Assembly: GCF_008806385.1 (NCBI RefSeq)
Contig: NZ_VZZK01000018.1
Span: 1-64,000, forward strand
From: Methylobacterium soli
GTDB lineage: Bacteria; Pseudomonadota; Alphaproteobacteria; Rhizobiales; Beijerinckiaceae
DNA length: 64,000 nt
Reading direction: 5' to 3'
Part shown: one piece after another, positions 55,674 to 63,803 of the stretch
Layout of the letters: the number at the start of each line of letters is the position of its first letter
Numbering within the stretch: the first letter of the stretch is position 1
Program-made: the position numbers and the translations under genes
Notes under the pieces: generated by a model
Seen by the model: the letters and a program-made list of their open reading frames with translations, nothing else
Told to the model about the DNA's origin: nothing
The model's database searches: none

Positions 55674-58600
55674 ATGCGCGCATCGGGACGGCCTCCGTAT
55701 TCCCATCGTGATCCCTCCCGCCCCGGCCGGGGCGGCGACCGCTCCGGCCTGTCGATCGGTGCCCTGGCGCACCGGCTGATGTCCCTGCGGGCGAGCCTGA
55801 CGCGGCGCCTCGCCGGCGCGCCCCCCCGCCCGAGCTACGCCATCGCGGGCACGCGGCCGGCGCCGAGCTGGCTCACGGCGCCCCACGCCATGATCGGCCG
55901 CGGCCCTGACGAGATGCAGGATTCCGACGAGGCTCCGCTGCGGAGCGCCCGCCAGCAGGGCGCCGGCGAACCGCGCTACGAGCCGCCCCGGCGCGAAGCG
56001 ACGGGCTCGGCCTGGCCGGCGCCCGCGCCGTCCGCGCAGGCCTGGTCCGCCCAGCTCTGGCCCGCCCAGCTCTGGCCCGCCGAGGTCTTCGACGACCGGG
56101 CGAGCCTCGACATGCTGGCGCCCGCCGCGCGTCCCCAGAGCCGCATCGACGTGGCCGCATCGAGCCCCGGCGTCCTGATCCGCTCGCCCCGCCGCCCCGC
56201 CGCGATCACGCCGGAGGCCGAGATGCCGGGCCTGGAGGCGCCCATGATGGCTGCCATGACGGGTGCCATGACGGGTGCCATGCCGGCCTACGCCGCCGAG
56301 CCCGAGCGGCCGGCCGTGCGCTACACCCGCACCCCCGACACCGTGCTGCACGAGCGGCGCCAGCGGGCCCTCGATGCCGAGCGCGCCGCCCTCGCCCAGG
56401 CCCAGGCCGAGGCGCAGGCCGCGACGCTCGCCCTCGAAGCCGAGCGCGCCGCGACCGAGCGCGCCGCGCAGGAGGCGGCCGAGGCGGCCTCCGCCGAGCC
56501 GCCGGTGCCCCTGTGGCGCCAGCCCTTCGTGCCGCCGCCGGGCGTTCGCTTCTTCCGCACCCCCGACCGGCGCCCGGCCAGGCCCCCGGCCGTCGACGCC
56601 TCCGCGCATGTTCCCGAGGCCGCCTCCGCGTCGCTGGCCGCCTCTGCGCCGCAGGCCGTGCAAGCGCCGCTTGCCGTGCAAGCGCCGCAGGCCACGCCTG
56701 AGCGCGACTGGTCCGAGGTGCCCGATTGGTCGGACATGCAGCCCTGGTTCGAGGGGCAGGACTGGTCCGCCATGGAGGCCTGGGCCGCGATCCAGACCGG
56801 GGCCGAGACGCCGGCCGAGCCTTCCGCCGACCGCGCGGCGGCGCCCGACAGCGACGCGTCGTCGGAGCGCTTCGTCTCGGTTCCCCTCGACATCTCGCTC
56901 CTGCGCGCCCTGCCGCCGGGCCCCGTCTACGTGCTCGACCGCCTCGTGCGCTTCGACGGGACCCGCCTGCCCCGCCCCGCCCACGGGCAGGATAACGGGC
57001 AAGGCAATGGACAGGACAATGGACAAGACAAGGGGCAGGATCACGCGGTGACGATCGACGGGCAGGCGCAGGAGATCCCCGCGCCGGCCTCCATCCGCCC
57101 GGCCCTCTCGCTCGTCTTCGGTCCGGGCACGGATTTCGCCGCGCGGCCCGAGGCGGTCATGCCGGCCGCCGCGCCGGCCCCGGCGCCCCGCCCGCGTCCG
57201 GTCTCGGCCATGGCCGCCCGCGCGGCGATCCGCGGCATCGAGCCGCCGGCACCCGTGTCCGAGGCGCAAGGGATCGCGCCGGCCGGCGCACCGGGTCCGG
57301 CTCCGCTTCCGCTCACGACGCTTGCCCGGCCAGTCGCGGTCCCGGTCGCCGCGCTGCCGATCGCGCCGCGCCCGGTCCTGCTGCGCGGCAAGGCGGCCCC
57401 CGAGGCTCCGGCTCCCGAGCCGGTCGCGACTTCGGAGCCGGCCCCGGCTTCGGAACCCGTCGAGGCCGCGCCGGAGCCGATCGAGGCTGCCGCCGAGCCA
57501 ACCCCCCTCCCCGCTCAGGCGATTCCTCTCATCGCCCCGCGCGCCATCCTGCCGGAGCCGCGCTCGACCCTGATCCCGGCCGGGCGCCACCTCGCGGTCG
57601 CGACCATCCAGAACGACGATTACGAGCACCCGTCCCTGGAGCTTCTGGCGATGCCGGAAGCGAGCGAGGGCGAGGAGGTCGATGCCGACGTGCTGGAGCA
57701 GAACGCCCTGAACCTCCAGCAGACGGTGCAGGATTTCGGCGTGCGCGGCGACATCCTGGCGGTGCGCCCCGGGCCCGTCGTCACCCTCTACGAGCTCGAG
57801 CCCGCCCCCGGCACCAAGTCGAGCCGCGTCATCGGCCTGTCGGACGACATCGCCCGCTCGATGTCGGCGGTCTCGGCCCGCGTGGCGGTCGTGCCCGGCC
57901 GCAACGTCATCGGCATCGAATTGCCGAACGAGACCCGCGAGACCGTGTATCTGCGCGAGCTCCTGGCCTCGCCGGACTTCTCGGTCAGCAAGCACAAGCT
58001 GGCGCTGTGCCTGGGCAAGAACATCGGCGGCGAGCCGATCATCGCGGACCTCGCCCGCATGCCGCACCTGCTCGTTGCCGGCACCACGGGCTCCGGCAAG
58101 TCGGTGGCCATCAACACCATGATCCTGTCGCTCCTCTACCGGCTCAAGCCCGAGGAGTGCCGCCTGATCATGGTCGATCCGAAGATGCTGGAATTGTCGG
58201 TCTATGACGGCATCCCGCACCTGCTCTCCCCCGTCGTCATTGACCCCAAGAAGGCGGTGATCGCCCTCAAATGGGCGGTGCGCGAGATGGAGGAGCGCTA
58301 CAAGAAGATGTCCAAGATCGGCGTGCGCAATATCGACGGCTACAATGCCCGCATGGCCGAGGCGCGCGCCAAGGGCGAGGTGATCCTGCGCACCGTCCCG
58401 GCCGGCTTCAACCGCGAGACCGGCGAGGCCGTGTTCGAGCAGGAGGCCATGGACCTGTCCGCCCTCCCCTACATCGTGATCGTGGTCGACGAGATGGCCG
58501 ACCTGATGATGGTGGCGGGCAAGGAGATCGAGGGGGCGATCCAGCGGCTGGCGCAGATGGCGCGGGCGGCGGGCATCCACCTGATCATGGCGACGCAGCG

Positions 58601-59249
58601 CCCGTCCGTGGACGTGATCACGGGCACGATCAAGGCGAACTTCCCGACCCGAATCTCCTTCCAGGTCACGAGCAAGATCGACTCGCGCACGATTCTGGGC
58701 GAGATGGGCGCCGAGCAGTTGCTCGGCCAGGGCGACATGCTGTTCATGGCCGGCGGCGGGCGGACCACGCGCGTGCACGGGCCGTTCTGCTCGGATGCGG
58801 AGGTGGAGAGCGTGGTGGCGCATCTGAAGCGCCAGGGCCGGCCGGCCTATCTCGAGGCCGTCACCGCCGATGACGGGTCCGGCGAGACCGAGAAGGGCGC
58901 CAAGGGCTCGAAGGCGGAGCGCGCCGAGCGGGCCGAGCGCCAGGAGGAGCCCGAGGAGGCGGAGGTCGCGGTGTTCGACGTCGGCAGCTTCGTGGCGAGC
59001 GGCGGCGGCGAGGCCGGCGGCGACCTCTACGAGCAGGCCATCCAGGTGGTGCTGCGCGACAAGAAAGCGTCCACGAGCTACATCCAGCGCCGCCTCCAGA
59101 TCGGCTACAACCGCGCCGCCTCGATCATGGAGCGCATGGAGATCGAGGGCATCGTCGGCCCGGCCAACCATGCCGGCAAGCGCGAGATCCTGGTCGAGGG
59201 CGGGCCCTCCGCCATGATGTCCGGCGGGATGATGTACGACGACGATTGA
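55674..59249 (+). CDS. ftsK: FtsK/SpoIIIE-family DNA translocase lacking visible membrane segments
   Basis: A 1191-residue hexameric dsDNA motor. Residues 1 to about 640 are Ala/Pro-rich and apparently disordered, with a coiled-coil-like ERRQRALDAERAALAQAQAEAQA region (about 224-270) and GQDN repeats. The motor begins near 650 (HPSLELLAMPEA...VLEQNALNLQQTVQDFGVRG), Walker A GTTGSGKS at 803-810, MVDPKMLELSVYDGIPHLL, Walker B YIVIVVDEMADLMMV. The C-terminal gamma domain (EQAIQVVLRDKKASTSYIQRRLQIGYNRAASIMERMEIEGIVG) reads KOPS. The four N-terminal helices of ordinary FtsK are not seen. A second, membrane-bound FtsK may exist elsewhere. Confidence 0.92.
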   Translation: MRASGRPPYSHRDPSRPGRGGDRSGLSIGALAHRLMSLRASLTRRLAGAPPRPSYAIAGTRPAPSWLTAPHAMIGRGPDEMQDSDEAPLRSARQQGAGEPRYEPPRREATGSAWPAPAPSAQAWSAQLWPAQLWPAEVFDDRASLDMLAPAARPQSRIDVAASSPGVLIRSPRRPAAITPEAEMPGLEAPMMAAMTGAMTGAMPAYAAEPERPAVRYTRTPDTVLHERRQRALDAERAALAQAQAEAQAATLALEAERAATERAAQEAAEAASAEPPVPLWRQPFVPPPGVRFFRTPDRRPARPPAVDASAHVPEAASASLAASAPQAVQAPLAVQAPQATPERDWSEVPDWSDMQPWFEGQDWSAMEAWAAIQTGAETPAEPSADRAAAPDSDASSERFVSVPLDISLLRALPPGPVYVLDRLVRFDGTRLPRPAHGQDNGQGNGQDNGQDKGQDHAVTIDGQAQEIPAPASIRPALSLVFGPGTDFAARPEAVMPAAAPAPAPRPRPVSAMAARAAIRGIEPPAPVSEAQGIAPAGAPGPAPLPLTTLARPVAVPVAALPIAPRPVLLRGKAAPEAPAPEPVATSEPAPASEPVEAAPEPIEAAAEPTPLPAQAIPLIAPRAILPEPRSTLIPAGRHLAVATIQNDDYEHPSLELLAMPEASEGEEVDADVLEQNALNLQQTVQDFGVRGDILAVRPGPVVTLYELEPAPGTKSSRVIGLSDDIARSMSAVSARVAVVPGRNVIGIELPNETRETVYLRELLASPDFSVSKHKLALCLGKNIGGEPIIADLARMPHLLVAGTTGSGKSVAINTMILSLLYRLKPEECRLIMVDPKMLELSVYDGIPHLLSPVVIDPKKAVIALKWAVREMEERYKKMSKIGVRNIDGYNARMAEARAKGEVILRTVPAGFNRETGEAVFEQEAMDLSALPYIVIVVDEMADLMMVAGKEIEGAIQRLAQMARAAGIHLIMATQRPSVDVITGTIKANFPTRISFQVTSKIDSRTILGEMGAEQLLGQGDMLFMAGGGRTTRVHGPFCSDAEVESVVAHLKRQGRPAYLEAVTADDGSGETEKGAKGSKAERAERAERQEEPEEAEVAVFDVGSFVASGGGEAGGDLYEQAIQVVLRDKKASTSYIQRRLQIGYNRAASIMERMEIEGIVGPANHAGKREILVEGGPSAMMSGGMMYDDD
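56986..57045 (+). repeat. Five 12-bp tandem repeats inside ftsK
   Basis: Five consecutive 12-base units of the pattern GGRCARGRYAAY encode GQDN-GQGN-GQDN-GQDK-GQDH within the disordered linker of the translocase. Local base composition is much richer in A than the flanks, suggesting recent expansion. Confidence 0.85.
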
Positions 59250-59255
59250 GCCTCG

Positions 59256-59277
59256 CGCCGGCCCCTCGGGGCCGGCG
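59256..59277 (+). terminator. Strong GC hairpin after ftsK
   Basis: CGCCGGCCCC-TC-GGGGCCGGCG, 7 bp beyond the ftsK stop; in practice eight pairs around CCTCGG. No T tract follows, so termination is only suggested by position. Confidence 0.45.
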
Positions 59278-59353
59278 TCGCATATTCGCCACAGGGCGGG
59301 GCTCTAAGCACGCAGCCTCCCGCCCTTCCTCCCGCTCCCGGAGTACGCCCACG

Positions 59354-60283
59354 ATGATCGGCCGCCGCCAGAGCCTGCTTGCCGCGTCGCTGCTCGTCCT
59401 CGCGGGCGGCCTCCTCCAGCCCGACCCGGCCGCCGCGCAGGTCTCGTCCTTCCTCGACGGCCTGTTCGGCCGCAAGGAGGAGCCCGCGCCGGAACCCGCG
59501 CCCGCCCCGAAGCCTCCCGCACCGGCCGCCGCGCCCAAGAAGGCGGCCGCGAAGCCCGCCAAGGAGACCAAGGAGGCCAGGAGCTCCGACAAGTCCGGGG
59601 AGAAGGGCAGCGAGAAGACCGGGAGCCTCAAGGCCGCCGCGCACAAGGCCGCGCCGGCCGAGGCGAAGGTCGCCGCTGTCGGCGCGCCCAACGCCGCAAT
59701 CGCCGCCGAGGATGCCGACCCCGCGACCGTGCTCGCCCAGGCCAATGCCTATTTCAACGGGATGACGACGCTCACGGGCAACTTCGTCCAGATCGGCGCC
59801 GACGGGCGCCGGATCGGCGGCAAGCTGACGCTCGCCAAGCCTGGCCGCCTGCGCTTCGATTACGACCAGCCCTCGCCCCTCGAGGTCGTCGCCGACGGCA
59901 CCTCGGTGGCGGTGCGCGACCGCCGGCTCTCGACGCAGGACCTGTACTTCATCGCGCAGACGCCGCTGAAATTCCTGCTGCGCGAGAAGATCGACCTTGC
60001 CCGCGACCTCTCGGTGACGGATGTCGCGAATGATCCGGGCGGCATCCGCATCGCCCTCGAGGATCGCTCGACCCTGGGCGGCACCTCGAAGATCCAGCTC
60101 TTCTTCGACGCCGAGATGAAGACGCTGAGCCAGTGGCGGATCACCGATCCGCAGGGCTACCAGACCATTGTGCAGCTCTCGAACCTGCAGAAGGGCAAGG
60201 CCGTCGACGGGATGCAGTTCGTGATCAATTACGGCCGCGCCGAGGACAAGGCGCTGCAGCAGCAGATGCAGCAGCGCCCCTAG
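59354..60283 (+). CDS. lolA: LolA-family outer-membrane lipoprotein carrier protein
   Basis: A 309-residue periplasmic protein. A signal peptide (MIGRRQSLLAASLLVLAGGLLQPDPAAAQ) is followed by an unusual Lys/Ala/Pro-rich linker (about residues 37-115), then the LolA half-barrel: VLAQANAYFNGMTTLTGNFVQIGADGRRIGGKLTLAKPGRLRFDYDQPSPLEVVADGTSVAVRDRRLSTQDLYFI and QYQTIVQLSN-type strands. The linker is longer than in standard LolA (about 200 residues). The family ferries lipoproteins to the outer membrane. ATG 59354 begins the signal; an upstream frame to 59246 is not signal-like. The pair ftsK-lolA is a conserved neighbourhood in many proteobacteria. Confidence 0.9.
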   Translation: MIGRRQSLLAASLLVLAGGLLQPDPAAAQVSSFLDGLFGRKEEPAPEPAPAPKPPAPAAAPKKAAAKPAKETKEARSSDKSGEKGSEKTGSLKAAAHKAAPAEAKVAAVGAPNAAIAAEDADPATVLAQANAYFNGMTTLTGNFVQIGADGRRIGGKLTLAKPGRLRFDYDQPSPLEVVADGTSVAVRDRRLSTQDLYFIAQTPLKFLLREKIDLARDLSVTDVANDPGGIRIALEDRSTLGGTSKIQLFFDAEMKTLSQWRITDPQGYQTIVQLSNLQKGKAVDGMQFVINYGRAEDKALQQQMQQRP

Positions 60284-60308
60284 GCGTCCGAGGCCCCCGC
60301 CTCGGCCG

Positions 60309-61040
60309 TCAGGGCATCTGCAGGCCGAGTTCGGCCGGGCGCCAGCGGTCGAGTTCGCGGTCGATCGCGCCCTCGGTGCCGCGCAGGAAATCGGCGGAGG
60401 GCAGGCCCGGCGCCAGGGCGTCGAGATAGCTCACCACCACGGTGCCGGCCCGCGTGCGCGATCCGCTCGGCCAGTACAGGCCGGAATTGACCGCCACCGG
60501 CAGCACCCGCAGCCCGAGCCGGCCGTAGAGCAACTCGACGCCGCGCTTGAACTGGACCGGATCGCCGATCGTGCCCCGGGTGCCCTCGGGGAAGATCAGC
60601 ACCGAGCGCCCCGCCGCCACCGCCGCCCGGCTCTCGTCGATCATGGTGCGGAGCGCCTGGGTGCCGTTCGCCCGGTCGATGATGATCATCGGCGAGCGGC
60701 GCAGGAACCAGCCCACCACCGGGATCGCGATCAGCTCGCGCTTGGCCACGATCGCGACGTCCGGCACCAGGATCAGGAAGGCCAGGGTCTCCCAGGCGGA
60801 TTGGTGGTTGGCCACGATGAGGCAGGGCTCGCGCGGGATGCGGTCCCGTCCCTCCTCCACGTAGGTCAGCCCCACGAGGTGGCGCAGCCCGAACAGGATG
60901 CCCCGCGCCCAGAGCCGCGTCGCGGCCCGGATCGGCCGGGCCGGCGAGCCGGAGGCGGCGAACACCACCAGGGGGGCCAGGAATAGCGAGGTCCAGGCGG
61001 CCCAGTAGACGTTGAAGAGCACGGAACGGGGATGCGGCAA
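60309..61040 (-). CDS. plsC: 1-acyl-sn-glycerol-3-phosphate acyltransferase
   Basis: A 243-residue membrane enzyme of phosphatidic acid synthesis. N-terminal hydrophobic segment (VLFNVYWAAWTSLFLAPLVVFAA), acyltransferase motif I NHQSAWETLAF (the H-x4-E/D variant), motif II AKRELIAIPVVGWFLRRSPMIIIDR, motif III VLIFPEGTRG and motif IV LPVAVNSGLYWP. TTG at 61040 is the chosen start because AGAGG lies seven bases before it and the product begins MPHPRSVLFNVYW, like homologues; a GTG at 61022 is possible. No ATG is suitably placed. Confidence 0.9.
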   Translation of the reverse strand: MPHPRSVLFNVYWAAWTSLFLAPLVVFAASGSPARPIRAATRLWARGILFGLRHLVGLTYVEEGRDRIPREPCLIVANHQSAWETLAFLILVPDVAIVAKRELIAIPVVGWFLRRSPMIIIDRANGTQALRTMIDESRAAVAAGRSVLIFPEGTRGTIGDPVQFKRGVELLYGRLGLRVLPVAVNSGLYWPSGSRTRAGTVVVSYLDALAPGLPSADFLRGTEGAIDRELDRWRPAELGLQMP

Positions 61041-61245
61041 GAAGTGGCCTCTGCGGGTGTCGGCCCCGGGCCATAACCCCTCCGCCGCCCGCGCGCACGG
61101 TTTTTCCGTTCTGGCGGCCCCCGGCGAGACGCGCCGCCGCACCCGCCCGGCCCGCTTCGGGCCCCGCGCCACGCTGCTGCCGAGCTCTCGCCAAGCCCGA
61201 AAAATCCGCTATCGAGGGATCGCTCCTCCCTCGCGAGTCCCGCCC

Positions 61246-62055
61246 TTGCGCTTCACCGTCACCACCTGGAACATCAACTCGGTGCGCCTTCGCATCGACC
61301 AAGTCCTGCGCTTCCTCGCCGAGGAGCAACCGGACGTGCTTTGCCTGCAGGAGACGAAATGCCCCGACGACGCCTTCCCGCTGAAGGCGCTCCGGGGCTC
61401 GGGCTACGAGCACGTCGTGTTCGCGGGCCAGAAGGGCTATAACGGTGTCGCGATCCTGTCGCGCCACCCGCTCCTCGGCCGCGACGTGATGGCCTTCTGC
61501 GAGCGGGCCGATGCGCGCCACATCTCGGCGGTGCTCGGGCCCGAGGCAGGCAAGGCCGCCGGCCTCGTTCTGCACGATTTCTACGTGCCGGCCGGGGGCG
61601 ACGTGCCGGATGTGGGCCTGAACCCGAAATTCGCGCACAAGATCGACTTCCTCGACGCCCTGCGCGCCTGGGGCGGGCGCCGGGTCTCGGGGCCGGCGAT
61701 CCTCGTCGGCGACCTCAACGTGGCGCCGCTGGAGCACGACGTCTGGTCGCACAAGCAGCTCCTCGACGTGGTGAGCCACACCCCCGTCGAGACCGAGCGG
61801 CTGGAGACCCTGCGGGGCGAGGCCGGCTGGATCGACGCCGCCCGCCTGCTGACGCCTGAGCCCGAGAAGATCTACACCTGGTGGAGCTACCGCTCCCCCG
61901 ACTGGGCCGCCGCCAACAAGGGCCGGCGCCTCGACCATGCCTGGGTCTCGCCCGACCTCGCCGGCACGGTGCGGGGCGTCTCGGTCGCCCGCCACGCGCG
62001 GGGCTGGGAGCGCCCGTCCGACCATGTCCCGGTGACGCTCGCGCTCGATCTCTGA
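61246..62055 (+). CDS. xthA: Exodeoxyribonuclease III
   Basis: A 269-residue AP endonuclease/3'-5' exonuclease of base-excision repair. Motifs: TTWNINSVRLRIDQVLRFLAEEQPDVLCLQETKC (metal E), GYNGVAILSRHPL, LHDFYVPAGGDVPDVGLNPKFAHKIDFLDAL, ILVGDLNVAPLEHDVW (D-x-N), WWSYRSPDWAAANKGRRLDHAWVS and catalytic H in PSDHVPVTLAL. The only plausible start is TTG at 61246 (ahead of RFTVTTWNINSVR). The long upstream frame from 61012 is Arg/Pro-rich shadow of plsC and its leader. Confidence 0.93.
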   Translation: MRFTVTTWNINSVRLRIDQVLRFLAEEQPDVLCLQETKCPDDAFPLKALRGSGYEHVVFAGQKGYNGVAILSRHPLLGRDVMAFCERADARHISAVLGPEAGKAAGLVLHDFYVPAGGDVPDVGLNPKFAHKIDFLDALRAWGGRRVSGPAILVGDLNVAPLEHDVWSHKQLLDVVSHTPVETERLETLRGEAGWIDAARLLTPEPEKIYTWWSYRSPDWAAANKGRRLDHAWVSPDLAGTVRGVSVARHARGWERPSDHVPVTLALDL

Positions 62056-62174
62056 GGGCGCAGGCGTGAGGCATCGTGGGGGCTTGCGGAACGGCGGGGG
62101 CCGTCGCGGCATTCTTCCCGCACGATGCGGGTTCTTCGGCCCGCGAACCTCACAGAGCGAGCGGCCTTCCCCCC

Positions 62175-62270
62175 ATGCGCAAGATCCTCATCGCCTTCCT
62201 GCTCCCCAAGGTCATCCAGTTCCTGCGCCGGCGCTACGGCGGCGGCCGCGCCGGCAACCGCTCGTACTGA
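62175..62270 (+). CDS. Small basic hydrophobic peptide
   Basis: A possible 31-residue protein: an amphipathic or membrane helix (ILIAFLLPKVIQFLRRR) followed by YGGGRAGNRSY. Peptides of this kind, starting MRKILIAFLLPK, look conserved in style in Rhizobiales, but I cannot verify it. Its end overlaps the 3' end of the permease gene on the other strand by 37 bp. No clear ribosome-binding site. Confidence 0.4.
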   Translation: MRKILIAFLLPKVIQFLRRRYGGGRAGNRSY

Positions 62271-63760
62271 GCGGCCCTGCCCCGCTTCAGGCCCGCGCGC
62301 CGGCGCCCGTAGCCGGCGTAGATCGCGAGTCCGATCGCCAGCCAGACGGCGAGGCGGATCCAGGTATCCCCCGGCAGCCCCGCCATCAGGGCGAGGCAGG
62401 ACAGGATGCCGAGGCCGGCCACGACCGGCGCCGCCCGGACCCGGAAGGGCCGCGGGCGGGCCGGCTCGGTCCGGCGCAGCACCAGCACGGCGGTGCAGAC
62501 CAGGATGAAGGCCAGCAGCGTCCCGATGCTGACGAGCTCGCCCAGGATATCGATGGGCACGAAGGCGGCGACGAGCGCCGTCACGAGCCCGATCAGGCCC
62601 TGGCTCAGGGCGGGCGTGCGGGTCACGGGATGCACCCGCGCGAAGGCGTCGGGCAGGAAGCCGTCCCGCGCCATGGCGTAGAAGATCCGCGCCTGCCCGT
62701 AGAGGGCGGTGAGCGCCGAGGTGGTGAGCCCGATGAGCGCCCCGAGCTTGATCACGATCGCGAAGGTCCCGAGCCCGATGGCGTCGATCGCCTTGGCGAT
62801 GGGATCGGCCACGTCGAGGTCGCGATAGGGCACGAGCCCGGTCAGCACGGCGGCCACGGCCACGTACAGGATCGTGGTGAGGAGAAGGGACCCGAGGAGG
62901 CCGACGGGCGCGTCGCGCTGCGGCGTCCGGGTCTCCCCCGCCGCCGTCGCCACGGTCTCGAAGCCGATGAAGGCGAAGAACACCACGCCCGCCCCCCGCA
63001 GCACCCCGCTCCAGCCGAAGGACCCGAAGGTCCCGGTATTCTGCGGCACGAGCGGCGACCACAGGGCGGGCGTCAGGTGCAGGGCGCCGACGCCCACGAA
63101 GGCCAGGATGATCGCGACCTTGAGGGCGACCAGCGCGGCATTGGCCCGGGCGGCGTCGCGGTTGTCCCGCACCAGGAGGGCGGTCAGGGCGAGCACGATC
63201 CCGGCGGCCGGCAGGTTCACGAGGCCGCCCGCGCCCGGCGCCCCCGCCAGGGCGGCCGGCAGGGCGAGGCCGAGATCGGCCAGGACGCTCTGCGCGTAGC
63301 CCGACCAGCCCACCGCCACGGTGGCGGCCGCCATGGCGAATTCCAGCACCAGGTCCCAGCCGATGATCCAGGCGCAGAGCGGCCCGAGGGTGGCGTAGGT
63401 GTAGGTGTAGGTCGAGCCCGGGACCGGGATCATCGCGGCGAGCTCGGCGTAGCAGAGGCCCACGAAGGCGCAGGCGATGGCGCCGAGAAGGAAGGACAGG
63501 ACCAAGGCCGGCCCGGCATATTGCGCGGCGGCGGTGCCGGTCAGTACGAAGATCCCGGCCCCGATCGTGGCGCCGACGCCGATACAGACGAGGCTGAAGG
63601 CCGAGAGGTTGCGGGCGAGCGGCGGCCCCTCCGCCTCCGCCTGCTCGGCGAGGATCCGGGCGACCGGCTTGCGGGCGATCAGCGCGCGGAGATCCGGGCC
63701 GGCGGGCAGGATGCGCAAGGGCTTGCTCCCATTCCGGCACCGGGATTCGGGCGCTGGCAT
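62234..63760 (-). CDS. APC-superfamily amino acid permease (CAT/YfnA type)
   Basis: A 508-residue transporter with about 12 membrane helices: LARNLSAFSLVCIGVGATIGAGIFVLTGTAA (helix 1 GAGIF motif), FLLGAIACAFVGLCYAELAAMIPVPGSTYTYTYATLG, FFAFIGFETVATAAGETRTPQRDAP (consensus amphipathic loop), and later GLTTSALTALYGQARIFYAMARDGFLP. The N terminus reads LIARKPVARILAEQAEAEGPP as in YfnA-like cationic/branched-chain amino acid permeases. The start is uncertain: ATG 63760 falls in a repeat; TTG 63718 is an alternative. Substrate unknown. The C-terminal end overlaps a possible small gene on the plus strand. Confidence 0.9.
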   Translation of the reverse strand: MPAPESRCRNGSKPLRILPAGPDLRALIARKPVARILAEQAEAEGPPLARNLSAFSLVCIGVGATIGAGIFVLTGTAAAQYAGPALVLSFLLGAIACAFVGLCYAELAAMIPVPGSTYTYTYATLGPLCAWIIGWDLVLEFAMAAATVAVGWSGYAQSVLADLGLALPAALAGAPGAGGLVNLPAAGIVLALTALLVRDNRDAARANAALVALKVAIILAFVGVGALHLTPALWSPLVPQNTGTFGSFGWSGVLRGAGVVFFAFIGFETVATAAGETRTPQRDAPVGLLGSLLLTTILYVAVAAVLTGLVPYRDLDVADPIAKAIDAIGLGTFAIVIKLGALIGLTTSALTALYGQARIFYAMARDGFLPDAFARVHPVTRTPALSQGLIGLVTALVAAFVPIDILGELVSIGTLLAFILVCTAVLVLRRTEPARPRPFRVRAAPVVAGLGILSCLALMAGLPGDTWIRLAVWLAIGLAIYAGYGRRRAGLKRGRAAQYERLPARPPP

Positions 63761-63803
63761 TCCGGCACCAGGATCCCTGTACCGGGATTCCTGCACCGGG
63801 GTA
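63730..63803. repeat. Degenerate 15-bp repeats at the permease start
   Basis: Four to five imperfect units like ATTCCNGCACCGGG recur from about 63730 to 63803, across the presumed permease start and upstream region. In the minus-strand frame they encode degenerate pentapeptides such as PAPES and RDPGAG. The array makes start choice unsafe. Confidence 0.6.

Noticed and set aside
55659..59171. An 1170-codon minus-strand frame opposite ftsK
   Set aside because: It has no domain, signal or ribosome-binding site and is low-complexity His/Arg/Gly/Asp. The absence of stops follows from the strong third-position GC of ftsK.
61012..61245. N-terminal extension of exonuclease III to 61012
   Set aside because: The 78 added residues are Arg/Pro-rich, overlap plsC and have no counterpart in the compact ExoIII fold.
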